DNA of 32,130 nt, taken from contig JAOZPK010000006.1 of assembly GCA_029932755.1 (NCBI GenBank), positions 1-32,130 of the forward strand. The letters run 5' to 3'. The stretch is from Candidatus Cloacimonadota bacterium (GTDB lineage: Bacteria > Cloacimonadota > Cloacimonadia > Cloacimonadales > TCS61). The translations under genes and the position numbers were made by a program. The notes beneath the pieces are model-generated. The model was not told the origin of the DNA and did not search any database. It was given only the letters and a program-made list of their open reading frames with translations. Below, one piece after another: positions 17,489 to 26,912 of the stretch (position 1 is the stretch's first letter; every line of letters starts with the position of its first letter).

Positions 17489-18811
17489 TTACTCTAACAG
17501 ACTCATATCGAATTCCTCACCCAGATAGCCTTTTAGTTGTGAAGAACTTGATTCCTTAGGATCGTTATCACTATAGATCAATTTATAATTTTGGCTAGTC
17601 TGAAAATCGAGGAAAAGATAGGTTAAGTTATTATGAATTCGATATTTCCAAATTTCATATTTCTTCTGGGCATATTTTGTATCTAGTCCGGTATTGCCCA
17701 ACAGAATATCATCGGGTTTACCGTTTTTTATATATATCCTTCCGCGATCGGTATCCCATCCATCATTGAAGTGAGTAAAATGTTCATTGCAATATTGGAT
17801 CCGTTCTTTGATCAACTGATAGAATTCATTTGTCTTGGTAGAGGTATCCGAATCGTTAACCTCCCAGAATCTATCAATAAATTTCAGTTTGCCTTCATGA
17901 GAAAGATCTTTCCATATTTTTGTTTTGCTGGAAGGCAAAAAATATTTCAACAAAGCTATTTCATCCTCCAGATCCACAAAGAGCCGGTAATTACTTACAC
18001 TTTTTTTCTTAATACTAAAATAATCCTCAGTTTTATTAATAACATTTGAGATGGGATCCCGAGCCTCAATAATGATCTTATGGTAGCCTTCTGCCAGAGA
18101 AGAGATATCTATTTTCTTCTGTTGCGGTATCTTACTTCCACGGCAATTAAGCTCACTGATGACAACCTTCACAGTATCATCATCTTTTAAAATGTTAACT
18201 TTTTCAAAAAGTTTTCCCACCGGGGACCGGACATTTCCCAGTTCATAGTAAAGGTATAATGAATCTATCTCGCCTTTTGTATAAACATGATCACAATTAA
18301 TAAAGAATAGCTGATCATTTCGATGAAATTTATCCAGATATTCAGTTGTATCGGGAACTATATTGGAAGAGAATTCCAGATCACTGAGAAAAGAATCTCT
18401 CTTTAATATGATAAGTTCCTTAAACCAGGAAGAACTATTAGGCGAGTGAATATCGGTAAATGAAATATGCATTGCATAGACTGAGCTGGGCAAGGTAACG
18501 GATATTTTATCCCTGAACAATTTCCCCGATCTGGTCATCTCCTGGTTGGGAAAGATAAGTTTATTTGTAAAATCACCCTCGCTTATAGTCTCCTCATCTT
18601 TGATGAGCCTATATTCAACTTTAAGTCCAGCCACAAATCCGGAGTCCGTTTTTTCAAACTGGAGAAGATTATAGGGTAACTGATAATTAAAATCGAAGAT
18701 CGTATTATTAGAGTTATCCAGAAATCTGTTAAGATCGACAGCAACAGCCAACTGGTCTGAAAAAAGCATTGAACAAGATAAGATGAGTAGAATAGTTAAA
18801 AACTGTTTCAT
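17489..18811 (-). CDS. GWxTD domain-containing secreted protein
   Basis: Signal peptide MKQFLTILLILSCSMLFSDQ; FIDRFWEVND...FNDGWDTDRGRIYIKNGKPDDIL matches the GWxTD domain. Confidence 0.88.
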   Translation of the reverse strand: MKQFLTILLILSCSMLFSDQLAVAVDLNRFLDNSNNTIFDFNYQLPYNLLQFEKTDSGFVAGLKVEYRLIKDEETISEGDFTNKLIFPNQEMTRSGKLFRDKISVTLPSSVYAMHISFTDIHSPNSSSWFKELIILKRDSFLSDLEFSSNIVPDTTEYLDKFHRNDQLFFINCDHVYTKGEIDSLYLYYELGNVRSPVGKLFEKVNILKDDDTVKVVISELNCRGSKIPQQKKIDISSLAEGYHKIIIEARDPISNVINKTEDYFSIKKKSVSNYRLFVDLEDEIALLKYFLPSSKTKIWKDLSHEGKLKFIDRFWEVNDSDTSTKTNEFYQLIKERIQYCNEHFTHFNDGWDTDRGRIYIKNGKPDDILLGNTGLDTKYAQKKYEIWKYRIHNNLTYLFLDFQTSQNYKLIYSDNDPKESSSSQLKGYLGEEFDMSLLE

Positions 18812-18824
18812 AACATATCCTTTT

Positions 18825-21800
18825 TTAGAAACTTAAAGTTAATTTCTGCTGCAATCCTTCAATGCTTTCACACAACTCCTTCAGTTGCGTGTTGGGAAAT
18901 ATCTTCATATCTTTAGGATGCAGATTCAGCATCTTAAAAGAGGAGGTTTCCAGGGCGATATGAAGACCGAAATTACCTCTATTTTCTCTTAATAATTTTT
19001 TTAGTTTTTGTGAAAATTCTTCACTGAAATCGGCCTCTTTCATTTTGAGGTAAACCTCGCCGGCAAGCCCTTTTTGTAATTCATCAAAGTGCATGACCTT
19101 GGTGGGTATAATTCTTAGGATATTATCTCCGCCATTGGAATAGTTAGATTTTTTGCCAATGATAAAAAGTTCCTGCCCCACCTGCATGGATCTGATGTAA
19201 TTCATATAATCATCTCTAAAAAGGGTCACCTCGAATTTACCGTTCAGATCTTCCAGGATAACAATAGCAAAGGGGTTTCCCCTTTTATCCATTTTTTTGA
19301 TCACCTCAGAGACCACTCCTGCAATGGCTATCTTGGCCGGAGTCGCATCCAAAGATTTTTCTGAAAAGTTTGATGACATATTTACAAAAAGATCTATCAT
19401 TTCACGATATTGATTAAGCGGATGACCCGACCAGTAATAGCCCAGGACCAACTTTTCATGCTTTAATTTCTCATGCAGGGTCCAATCATGAATATCAGGT
19501 AATTTCGGTTGATACTCATCATCTTCCCCATCCCCATCAAAAGCATCAAAGAACATCATCTGTCCCCGCTTCTTCTCCGCTTGCACCCCTGCCCCATATT
19601 CCAGAGCATTCTCAATTGCCTCATATTTTTGAGCCCGGTTCCCGTCCAGTTCATCCATGGCACCTGAACCAATGAGGCTCTCTAAAACTGATTTATTTAC
19701 ACACATCGTATCTGAACGTGTACAAAAATCGAATATTGTTTTATATTCTCCCGCTTCATCCCTATCGCTGATCATGGCATTTATAGCCGCACTGCCCACG
19801 TTTTTTATAGCCCGCAAACCAAAGAGGATCTTTTTCCCATGTACTACAAATTCATTCTGGCTTTTGTTAATATTGGGTGGGATCACCTCGATCCCCATCG
19901 CTTTACATTCATCCACAAAATAGGGGATCTTAGCGGGGTTATCTTCCAAAGAAAGAAGAGCTGCCATAAACTCAACCGGATAGTGTGATTTTAGGTAGGC
20001 TGTTTGGAAAGCTATGTAGGCATAAGCGGTGGCATGACTTTTATTAAATGCATAGTTGGCAAATTCGAGCCAATTATTCCAGATAGTTTCAATAACGTGC
20101 GGTTTAACACCGTTTCTGGAAGCTCCTTCCACGAATTTAACCTTTAATTCTTCCATTGTTTTCAATTTTTTCTTACTGATGGCTTTCCTGAGGGTATCAG
20201 CTTCAGCACCACTCAACCCGCCCATTTCGCGAGCAATCTGCATTACCTGTTCCTGATAGACGGTCACGCCATAAGTCTCTTCAAGTGAATTCTCTGTAAG
20301 CTGATGGATATAAGATATCTTTTCTTTACCCTGCTTTCTATTGATAAAAGTTTCAATAAACTGCATCGGACCGGGACGATAAAGAGCTACCATGGCAATA
20401 AGATCTTCAAATTTGTTGGGTTTTAAAGCTGAGAGATATTTCTTCATGCCACTGGATTCAAATTGGAAAATACCGTCGGTCTGTCCGTTGGAAAGTAATT
20501 CATAAGCTTTCTGGTCGGTAATATCGACATTATCAATATCAATTTCAATATTTTGAGAATTCTGGATAAGTTCCGCTGTTTTTTTGATCAGGGTTAATGT
20601 TCTGAGGCCCAGAAAATCCATTTTCAGCATTTTCAGATCATCCAGCCATTTGCCTTCATACTGCACCAGAACTGCCGTTTCGCTCCCTTTTTGAGTACTG
20701 GTGGCAAGTGGAACATAGTCACTCAAATTCCCGGGGCCGATAACCACACCCGCTGCATGCACACCTGTATGACGAACCAGTCCCTCTAAAACCTTTGAGT
20801 ATGTAAGGATCGAAGCATAGATATCGTTCTCAGACATTTTTTCGGCAAATTCTTTGGATTGTTTTAGAGCTTTTTCAAGTGATATGCGGGGAGTTGAAGG
20901 TATCAGTTTTGTTATTTCATTCGCTGCTGCAGCCGGCAGATCCATTACCCTGGCCACATCTTTGATTACAGATTTGGCTCCTAAGGTACCAAAAGTAATG
21001 ATCTGGGCAACACTTTTACGTCCATATTTTTGTACTACATAATCTATGATCTTGCCTCTGCCTTCAGCACAGAAATCGATATCAATATCGGGCATGCCGA
21101 TCCGGTCCGGATTCAAAAAACGTTCAAAGAAAAGACCATATTTCATCGGTTCTATCTGGGTAATTGAAAGTAAGTAAGAGACGATGCTGCCGACAGCAGA
21201 ACCACGACCGGGACCCACCGGTACATCCATATCACGGGCTGCATCGCAAAAATCTTTCACGATCAGGAAATATTCATTATAGCCCATCTTATTGATCACT
21301 GAAAGTTCATAATCTATGCGCTGTTTTACCTCAGCCGTAATTTCTGGATATCTGGTCTTAGCCGCTTCATAGCAGAGAAATTTCAGATACTCTTTGGAAT
21401 TTGCATAATCATCCGGAATAGCGATCTTGGGAAAGAGAAAATTGTTGTAATCAAGTTTCAGATCGATCTGATCCGCGATCTTCACTGTGTTATCGTAAGC
21501 TTCAGGTTGCTGTGGAAAAAGCTCTCTCATCTCCTCTTCCGATTTGAAATAGAGCTGATTTGTATTATATTTCATGCGGTTGGAATCGGATAGTGATTTA
21601 CCTGTCTGAATACAGAGCAAAACATCATGAGCCTCCGCATCTTTCCTGTTAATATAGTGGCAATCATTGGTAACGACAAGTGGAGTATTCGTCTGGTTGG
21701 CCAGTTCAATTAACATTGGAGCGACTATCTTCTCCTCTTCTATTCCATGATTCTGGATCTCGAGATAAAACCGGTTCGGAAAAATATCCTTATAGAAATT

Positions 21801-22271
21801 GACGACCTCTTCCGCCTGCTGACGATTCCCGCTTAAAAGCAGATGAGGGATCTCTCCCTTCAGACAGGCTGAAAGACAAATTATCCCTTCTGAATATTCA
21901 GCAATCAGACGTTTATTAATGCGGGGTTTATAGTAAAAACCATCCAGATAGGCCTTGGATGAGAGCTTAATAAGATTCTTATAACCCTGAAGATTCTGAG
22001 CAAGCAGGACCAGATGGTGCCTGATATCCTTCTTAGCTTCGGGTTCGTCAAACTCATGATTTATGATATATGTTTCGATGCCGATGATGGGTTTGATACC
22101 TTCTCTCTTAGCTTTGTTGTAGAAATCTATAACACCGAACATATTACCGTGATCGGTCATGGCAACAGCCGGCATACCAAATTCCTTAGCCTTTGCGATC
22201 ATTTTATCTGTACGGCAGGCGCCGTCTAAAAGACTATATTGAGTGTGATTGTGCAGATGGATAAACGCCAT
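18825..22271 (-). CDS. dnaE: DNA polymerase III subunit alpha
   Basis: PHP N-terminus MAFIHLHNHTQYSLLDGACR; VGPGRGSAVGSIVSYLL; PDIDIDFCAEGRGKIIDYV; 1148 aa. Confidence 0.97.
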   Translation of the reverse strand: MAFIHLHNHTQYSLLDGACRTDKMIAKAKEFGMPAVAMTDHGNMFGVIDFYNKAKREGIKPIIGIETYIINHEFDEPEAKKDIRHHLVLLAQNLQGYKNLIKLSSKAYLDGFYYKPRINKRLIAEYSEGIICLSACLKGEIPHLLLSGNRQQAEEVVNFYKDIFPNRFYLEIQNHGIEEEKIVAPMLIELANQTNTPLVVTNDCHYINRKDAEAHDVLLCIQTGKSLSDSNRMKYNTNQLYFKSEEEMRELFPQQPEAYDNTVKIADQIDLKLDYNNFLFPKIAIPDDYANSKEYLKFLCYEAAKTRYPEITAEVKQRIDYELSVINKMGYNEYFLIVKDFCDAARDMDVPVGPGRGSAVGSIVSYLLSITQIEPMKYGLFFERFLNPDRIGMPDIDIDFCAEGRGKIIDYVVQKYGRKSVAQIITFGTLGAKSVIKDVARVMDLPAAAANEITKLIPSTPRISLEKALKQSKEFAEKMSENDIYASILTYSKVLEGLVRHTGVHAAGVVIGPGNLSDYVPLATSTQKGSETAVLVQYEGKWLDDLKMLKMDFLGLRTLTLIKKTAELIQNSQNIEIDIDNVDITDQKAYELLSNGQTDGIFQFESSGMKKYLSALKPNKFEDLIAMVALYRPGPMQFIETFINRKQGKEKISYIHQLTENSLEETYGVTVYQEQVMQIAREMGGLSGAEADTLRKAISKKKLKTMEELKVKFVEGASRNGVKPHVIETIWNNWLEFANYAFNKSHATAYAYIAFQTAYLKSHYPVEFMAALLSLEDNPAKIPYFVDECKAMGIEVIPPNINKSQNEFVVHGKKILFGLRAIKNVGSAAINAMISDRDEAGEYKTIFDFCTRSDTMCVNKSVLESLIGSGAMDELDGNRAQKYEAIENALEYGAGVQAEKKRGQMMFFDAFDGDGEDDEYQPKLPDIHDWTLHEKLKHEKLVLGYYWSGHPLNQYREMIDLFVNMSSNFSEKSLDATPAKIAIAGVVSEVIKKMDKRGNPFAIVILEDLNGKFEVTLFRDDYMNYIRSMQVGQELFIIGKKSNYSNGGDNILRIIPTKVMHFDELQKGLAGEVYLKMKEADFSEEFSQKLKKLLRENRGNFGLHIALETSSFKMLNLHPKDMKIFPNTQLKELCESIEGLQQKLTLSF

Positions 22272-22518
22272 TTAAATTCCTTTTTTAGAATTTCTTACAT
22301 TTCAGAATTAATCTCTTCAACTAAAATATGTAAGTTAATATTTCTCCTGTTTTTTTTATGTCAAGATGAAACTAAGATTGAATTTCTTTTATTTCTTAAT
22401 ATCACACACTCGTATGATTTGACTTTGAAAATATTAATCTTATCAAGAAATATTAGCCTTTGCTAAATCTTCACAATAAAAAAACATTTGACAAAAATTT
22501 AACTGACTACTAACTCGG

Positions 22519-22532
22519 TGAGTGTGTACTCA
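22519..22532. promoter_or_regulatory. Candidate TetR-type operator upstream of the TetR gene
   Basis: tgagt-gtgt-actca perfect inverted repeat, overlapping actc-ggt-gagt (22513-22523); TTGACA -35-like at 22488-22493; 15 nt before the tetR-like ATG. Confidence 0.5.
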
Positions 22533-22547
22533 TTAAATGGGGGTTAA

Positions 22548-23138
22548 ATGAATAAACGGCAAATACAGAAGCAATTCACACGAGAAAAAATTATTCGTGC
22601 TGCCAAACAGATATTTATAGAAAAGGGGATCATAAACACTGCTACATCACAGATCGCAGAAGCTGCAGGAATTGCTCACGGTACTCTATTCCTGCATTTT
22701 CCCAATAAAGATTCACTGGTTATTGAACTGCTTGATGTGGAGTTGGCAAAATTCAGCGATAAGATAAAACAGTTGATCATAGAAACCACCGATATTGATA
22801 CAATTTTAAAGCAATATTTAGATCTTATCCAAGCGGAAGAAGGATTTTTTTCATCACTTGCCCGTGAATTGCCCAACTATAAAAATGAGTTGCGCCGGAA
22901 AATATTATTTCGGGAATCTCTGATCAGAGAACATTTTCATCAGGTGATAGAGAATGGTATTGAGCAAAAGATCTATGCTGATATTGACATTGCAAGTACA
23001 CTCAATTTTTTATTCGGCACAATTAATTACTATTTAAGCCTGAAAACAAGTTTTGTGCAGCAGGGAAGCGTAATAGAAAAATTTCGTGATCAGATCATTG
23101 ATATATTTATGAAGATCTTAGAGAAAACTAAAGGATAG
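22548..23138 (+). CDS. TetR/AcrR family transcriptional regulator
   Basis: N-terminal HTH: REKIIRAAKQIFIEKGIINTATSQIAEAAGIAHGTLFLHFPNKDSLVIELL. Confidence 0.93.
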   Translation: MNKRQIQKQFTREKIIRAAKQIFIEKGIINTATSQIAEAAGIAHGTLFLHFPNKDSLVIELLDVELAKFSDKIKQLIIETTDIDTILKQYLDLIQAEEGFFSSLARELPNYKNELRRKILFRESLIREHFHQVIENGIEQKIYADIDIASTLNFLFGTINYYLSLKTSFVQQGSVIEKFRDQIIDIFMKILEKTKG

Positions 23139-23149
23139 GAGGATCTTAA

Positions 23150-26100
23150 ATGAACGAACTATACATTTGCAAAAGTTGCGGAAAAGTATTAAAAGAAGCG
23201 AAAGATTTTGCCGGTGGAAAGATCGGCAGTGCATACTGCAGCCAGTGCACAGATGAATTCGGTTATATGAGAAGATATTCCCAGGTTGTTGAAGAGATCA
23301 AGCATAAACTGATGAAGCAGATGTCTCTCTCCGAGGAAGAAGCAACAAAAATGGCTATGGAGAATGTCTCGGACATCCCGCACTGGGCACAGCGTGAAAA
23401 CCTGATCAGCTCCAAAAAGAACATCATAATTACCGATGTGGGAAGCACCACCACAAAAGCAATTCTGCTGCAAAAAGAAGGTGATGAATTTAAGTTAAGA
23501 TCACTGCATCATGCTGCCACAACTGTGGAAAAACCGGTAGAAGATGTTAATATCGGAGTTTTCAGAGCAATTAAGCATATTGAAAAAGAGACAGGTATTC
23601 CCTTATTAGAATCTGGTTCAACGGAATCTAAGATTATTTTCAATGATGACACTCTATATTTAACCACCAGCAGTGCCGGAGGTGGATTGCAGATACTGGT
23701 GATCGGGTTGACTCTTTTTGATTCTGCCAGCAGTGGTAAAAGAACAGCTTTTGGAGCGGGTGGCGTAATCCTCGATACATTTGCGATAGATGATAAGCGT
23801 AGCAGTCTGGAGCAGATGCAGGCGATGAGCGTTCTGCATCCCGATATCATCCTCATGTGCGGAGGGGTGGATGGCGGAGCGGTTTCACCTATCCTGCGTC
23901 TGGGTGAGATCCTGCAACTGGCGAATCCGAGTCCGAAATTTGGTGATAAAACCAATATCCCGCTGGTCTTTGCCGGTAATACCGGGGCGAGATCGTTCAT
24001 TGCAGGATTGTTCGGTAAAAAATTCGATCTCTTTATCGTTCCCAATCTGCGGCCAAAACTAACTGAAGAGAACCTGCAGCCGGCCAGAGAGAAGATCCAT
24101 CAGCTCTTTATGGATAATGTAATGGAACAAGCTCCCGGCTATTCCAATTTGAAAAAGATAGTTAATGACGACATTATTCCAACCCCGATGAGCGTGATAA
24201 ATTCACTTCAACTTATAAGTGAAAAACTCGATGAAAATGTAATGGCTGTTGATATTGGCGGGGCAACCACCGATATTTTTTCTAATATCTTAGGAGAATA
24301 TTTTAGAACCGTGAGCGCCAATTACGGAATGAGCTACAGTATTTCTAATGTATTTAAAGATGCCGGATATGCCAATGTTAAAAAATGGCTGCCCGATGGA
24401 TTGGATGATAATTACATAACTAATTACATTGCCAATAAAATGCTCTACCCCACCTTCAACCCTTCTACTGTGCCACAGATCGCAATTGAACATGCCATTT
24501 CCAAAGAGGCAATCAGGATGTCAAAAAAGCAACATATGGAGATGAATTTTAATACTAAAGAGATCGGGTTTCTGGATAAGATAAAAATGAAACACAAAGA
24601 TCTGGAAAATATTACAAAAGCTTTTTATATTGAGAAAGCTCAAGAGGCTAAGAAATTTCATATGTACGACATTAATATTCTTATCGGAGCCGGTGGTGTG
24701 CTATCTCACACAGAATCCAATGAACAGGCTCTATCCATAATCTACGATGGATTCCAACCTGAGGGTATTACTGAGATTTGGAAAGATAAGCATTTTATCT
24801 CTCCTCATTTGGGCAAATTGAGTGCCGTTGATGAAAAACTTGCAACAAAATTAATGACAACGGAATGCTTTGAAAAAATAGGAATAGCTATTCGTCCCCT
24901 ATCCCAGGAATGGAAGCAGGATAAAGTGGTTTTGCATATAACGGTAGATAATATGCAACACATTATCAAAGTTGGAGAGCAACTCTACATTCCCAACAAA
25001 GAAGAAGATGTCAGGAGTGTTTCGATCATTCTGGAAAAAGGATTCTATTTGAATGAACAAGGCAAAGGAATGAAATTTGAGTCCGATCTGCCACTCTTCA
25101 TCGATGCTTCATTTGAAGATAACTTTAATTCAGAAAACAAGACAATGCAGCTTTTCTCACAATTTGATGAAGTCCCTTCCATTGAAGAAAGTTTTAACGG
25201 ATTTATAAAACAAAAACCGATAGTTTCAGGAATTCAAGAACATAAAGTTGCACTTCCATATGCAGGGAATATTTTAGTTAAAGTAGGAGATGAAGTAAGC
25301 AGTGACAGCATTATCGGTGAGAACCTGTTCGACCCGCCAAGAGTTTATGTGATCTCACTTTTTGATAAAACATATTTGCATTTAAATAGTGATAATATTG
25401 AAAAATCTCTTCTCATAAAAGAGGGTGATGAAGTTAAATTTGGTCAGCGCATTATAGAGATCGGAGATAGAACTTTTATCCAGGAACTTCAATTCCAGCA
25501 TTTCTATTTTGATGCTCCTGTACGGGGAAGAGTTGAGAAAATCAACTTAGATTCGGGAACAATTATTATGCGTGAGATCCAGGATTATTCCACCAAACCA
25601 AAAAAGATCAATGTAGCTAAGAAACTTAATGTTCTGCCTAAACAGATAAAAGCTTATATGAAAAAAGGGGTAGGAGATTTTGTTTACGCAGGAGACTCCT
25701 TAGCTTCCAGAATCCTTGATAAAAGAACTACACTTCCTGGCATTGTATCATCACCTACCACCGGTAAGATAAAAGAAGTTAATCTTGAAACCGGCATTGT
25801 TACGGTTCAATATGATAAAGACCCTTATCAACTAAGAGCCGGTATCAAGGGTAAAGTTGAAAGAGTAGAAGAAGGAATAGCTGCCATTATCTCATATAAC
25901 GGATTAACTTTGAAAGGAATTATCGGTTTTGGAACTGAAGCAAGCGGAAAATTGAAGCTAATTGAGAAGCCATCGGAATTAGATAATTGCCACGAAGATG
26001 AAATCCTGGTCTTCACACAGAAGATTGATATTGAAATTCTTACCAAAGCTACAAAGAAAAAAATAAAAGGTATTATCACACCCTCGATAAACAGTGTTGA

Positions 26101-26314
26101 TTTGGTTCAATTTATCGGTAAGGAGATCGGAGTTGCGCTAACCGGAAACGAAGATATTCCATTCCCGCTTATACTTACAGAAGGATTTGGAAATTTCAAA
26201 ATGAACAGTGATTACTTTAAAACTTTATCGGAAAATAATGGTAAACATATCTATATCAATGGTCATACTCAAATCAGGGCAGGAGTTACAAGACCTAAGA
26301 TGATAATCTATTAA
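23150..26314 (+). CDS. Zinc-ribbon (PF12674-like) + glutamate-mutase-L/GlmL-like ASKHA domain + C-terminal barrel-like domains
   Basis: CKSCGKVL...YCSQCTDEFGY ribbon; IIITDVGSTTTKAILLQ and VMAVDIGGATTDIFS phosphate motifs; MCGGVDGGAVSPIL; C-terminal VKVGDEVSSDSIIGENL / IKEGDEVKFGQRIIEIGD / KGVGDFVYAGDSLASRIL barrel-sandwich-like repeats. Confidence 0.8.
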   Translation: MNELYICKSCGKVLKEAKDFAGGKIGSAYCSQCTDEFGYMRRYSQVVEEIKHKLMKQMSLSEEEATKMAMENVSDIPHWAQRENLISSKKNIIITDVGSTTTKAILLQKEGDEFKLRSLHHAATTVEKPVEDVNIGVFRAIKHIEKETGIPLLESGSTESKIIFNDDTLYLTTSSAGGGLQILVIGLTLFDSASSGKRTAFGAGGVILDTFAIDDKRSSLEQMQAMSVLHPDIILMCGGVDGGAVSPILRLGEILQLANPSPKFGDKTNIPLVFAGNTGARSFIAGLFGKKFDLFIVPNLRPKLTEENLQPAREKIHQLFMDNVMEQAPGYSNLKKIVNDDIIPTPMSVINSLQLISEKLDENVMAVDIGGATTDIFSNILGEYFRTVSANYGMSYSISNVFKDAGYANVKKWLPDGLDDNYITNYIANKMLYPTFNPSTVPQIAIEHAISKEAIRMSKKQHMEMNFNTKEIGFLDKIKMKHKDLENITKAFYIEKAQEAKKFHMYDINILIGAGGVLSHTESNEQALSIIYDGFQPEGITEIWKDKHFISPHLGKLSAVDEKLATKLMTTECFEKIGIAIRPLSQEWKQDKVVLHITVDNMQHIIKVGEQLYIPNKEEDVRSVSIILEKGFYLNEQGKGMKFESDLPLFIDASFEDNFNSENKTMQLFSQFDEVPSIEESFNGFIKQKPIVSGIQEHKVALPYAGNILVKVGDEVSSDSIIGENLFDPPRVYVISLFDKTYLHLNSDNIEKSLLIKEGDEVKFGQRIIEIGDRTFIQELQFQHFYFDAPVRGRVEKINLDSGTIIMREIQDYSTKPKKINVAKKLNVLPKQIKAYMKKGVGDFVYAGDSLASRILDKRTTLPGIVSSPTTGKIKEVNLETGIVTVQYDKDPYQLRAGIKGKVERVEEGIAAIISYNGLTLKGIIGFGTEASGKLKLIEKPSELDNCHEDEILVFTQKIDIEILTKATKKKIKGIITPSINSVDLVQFIGKEIGVALTGNEDIPFPLILTEGFGNFKMNSDYFKTLSENNGKHIYINGHTQIRAGVTRPKMIIY

Positions 26315-26381
26315 TAAGATAATTCTTGACTTGAAACAAAATGATTCGATATTTCATTCATAGAAATTAAAGGAGGAAGAT

Positions 26382-26777
26382 ATGTATGATAATATGTACG
26401 CTTCGGAAGTGAGCTCAGGTCCAGGGATAGTTTTCTGGATTTTTTATTTTGCCTTTATTGTTTTTTTCATCATTGTTATGTGGAAGATCTTTGTGAAAGC
26501 AGGGAAACCGGGCTGGGGATGTATTGTCCCGATCTATAACAATATCCTACAGTTGGAAATTGCCGGCAGACCGATCTGGTGGATCTTCTTAATGTTCATC
26601 CCATTTGTGAATATTGTTATTTCGATCATCGTGATAATTGATTTTGCCAAAGCATTCGGCAAAGGAACCGGTTTTGGAATTGGAATGTTATTTCTGCCCT
26701 TTATCTTCTTCCCGATCCTTGCCTTTGACAGCTCTGAATACCAGGAGACAATTCATATTGTAAGTCAGCCGTATTAG
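26382..26777 (+). CDS. Small multi-pass membrane protein, DUF5684-like
   Basis: VKAGKPGWGCIVPIYNNILQLEIAGRPIWWIFLMFIPFVNIVISIIVIIDFAKAFGKGTGFGIGMLFLPFIFFPILAFDSSEY is typical of this family. Confidence 0.8.
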   Translation: MYDNMYASEVSSGPGIVFWIFYFAFIVFFIIVMWKIFVKAGKPGWGCIVPIYNNILQLEIAGRPIWWIFLMFIPFVNIVISIIVIIDFAKAFGKGTGFGIGMLFLPFIFFPILAFDSSEYQETIHIVSQPY

Positions 26778-26802
26778 ATTTAATATAGAAGCATTAAATT
26801 AG

Positions 26803-26838
26803 AAGCCTTTCGGGTTTGTAAGCTCGAAAGGCTTTTTT
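26803..26838 (+). terminator. Rho-independent terminator
   Basis: aagcctttcg (26803-26812) / cgaaaggctt (26825-26834) 10-bp perfect stem, 12-nt loop, T run 26833-26838. Confidence 0.88.
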
Positions 26839-26912
26839 AAGTTGACCTTAGCAAACTGAAAGATATATTTTTTTATTCCCTTTTCACTTATTTCATCAGG
26901 ACTTGTCCGCCA

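Noticed and set aside
22272-22547. Possible riboswitch or small RNA in the dnaE/tetR divergent region
   Set aside because: AT-rich spacer without a recognisable conserved structure; only the TetR-operator-like palindrome stands out.
23189-24493. Minus-strand ORFs within the GlmL-like gene (e.g. 23509-24045)
   Set aside because: Opposite strand of a gene with strong domain motifs; no signal of independent coding.
26382-26777. Signal peptidase I annotation for the small membrane protein
   Set aside because: The family is often mislabelled so; it lacks the Ser/Lys catalytic motifs of signal peptidase I and fits the DUF5684-type membrane protein.
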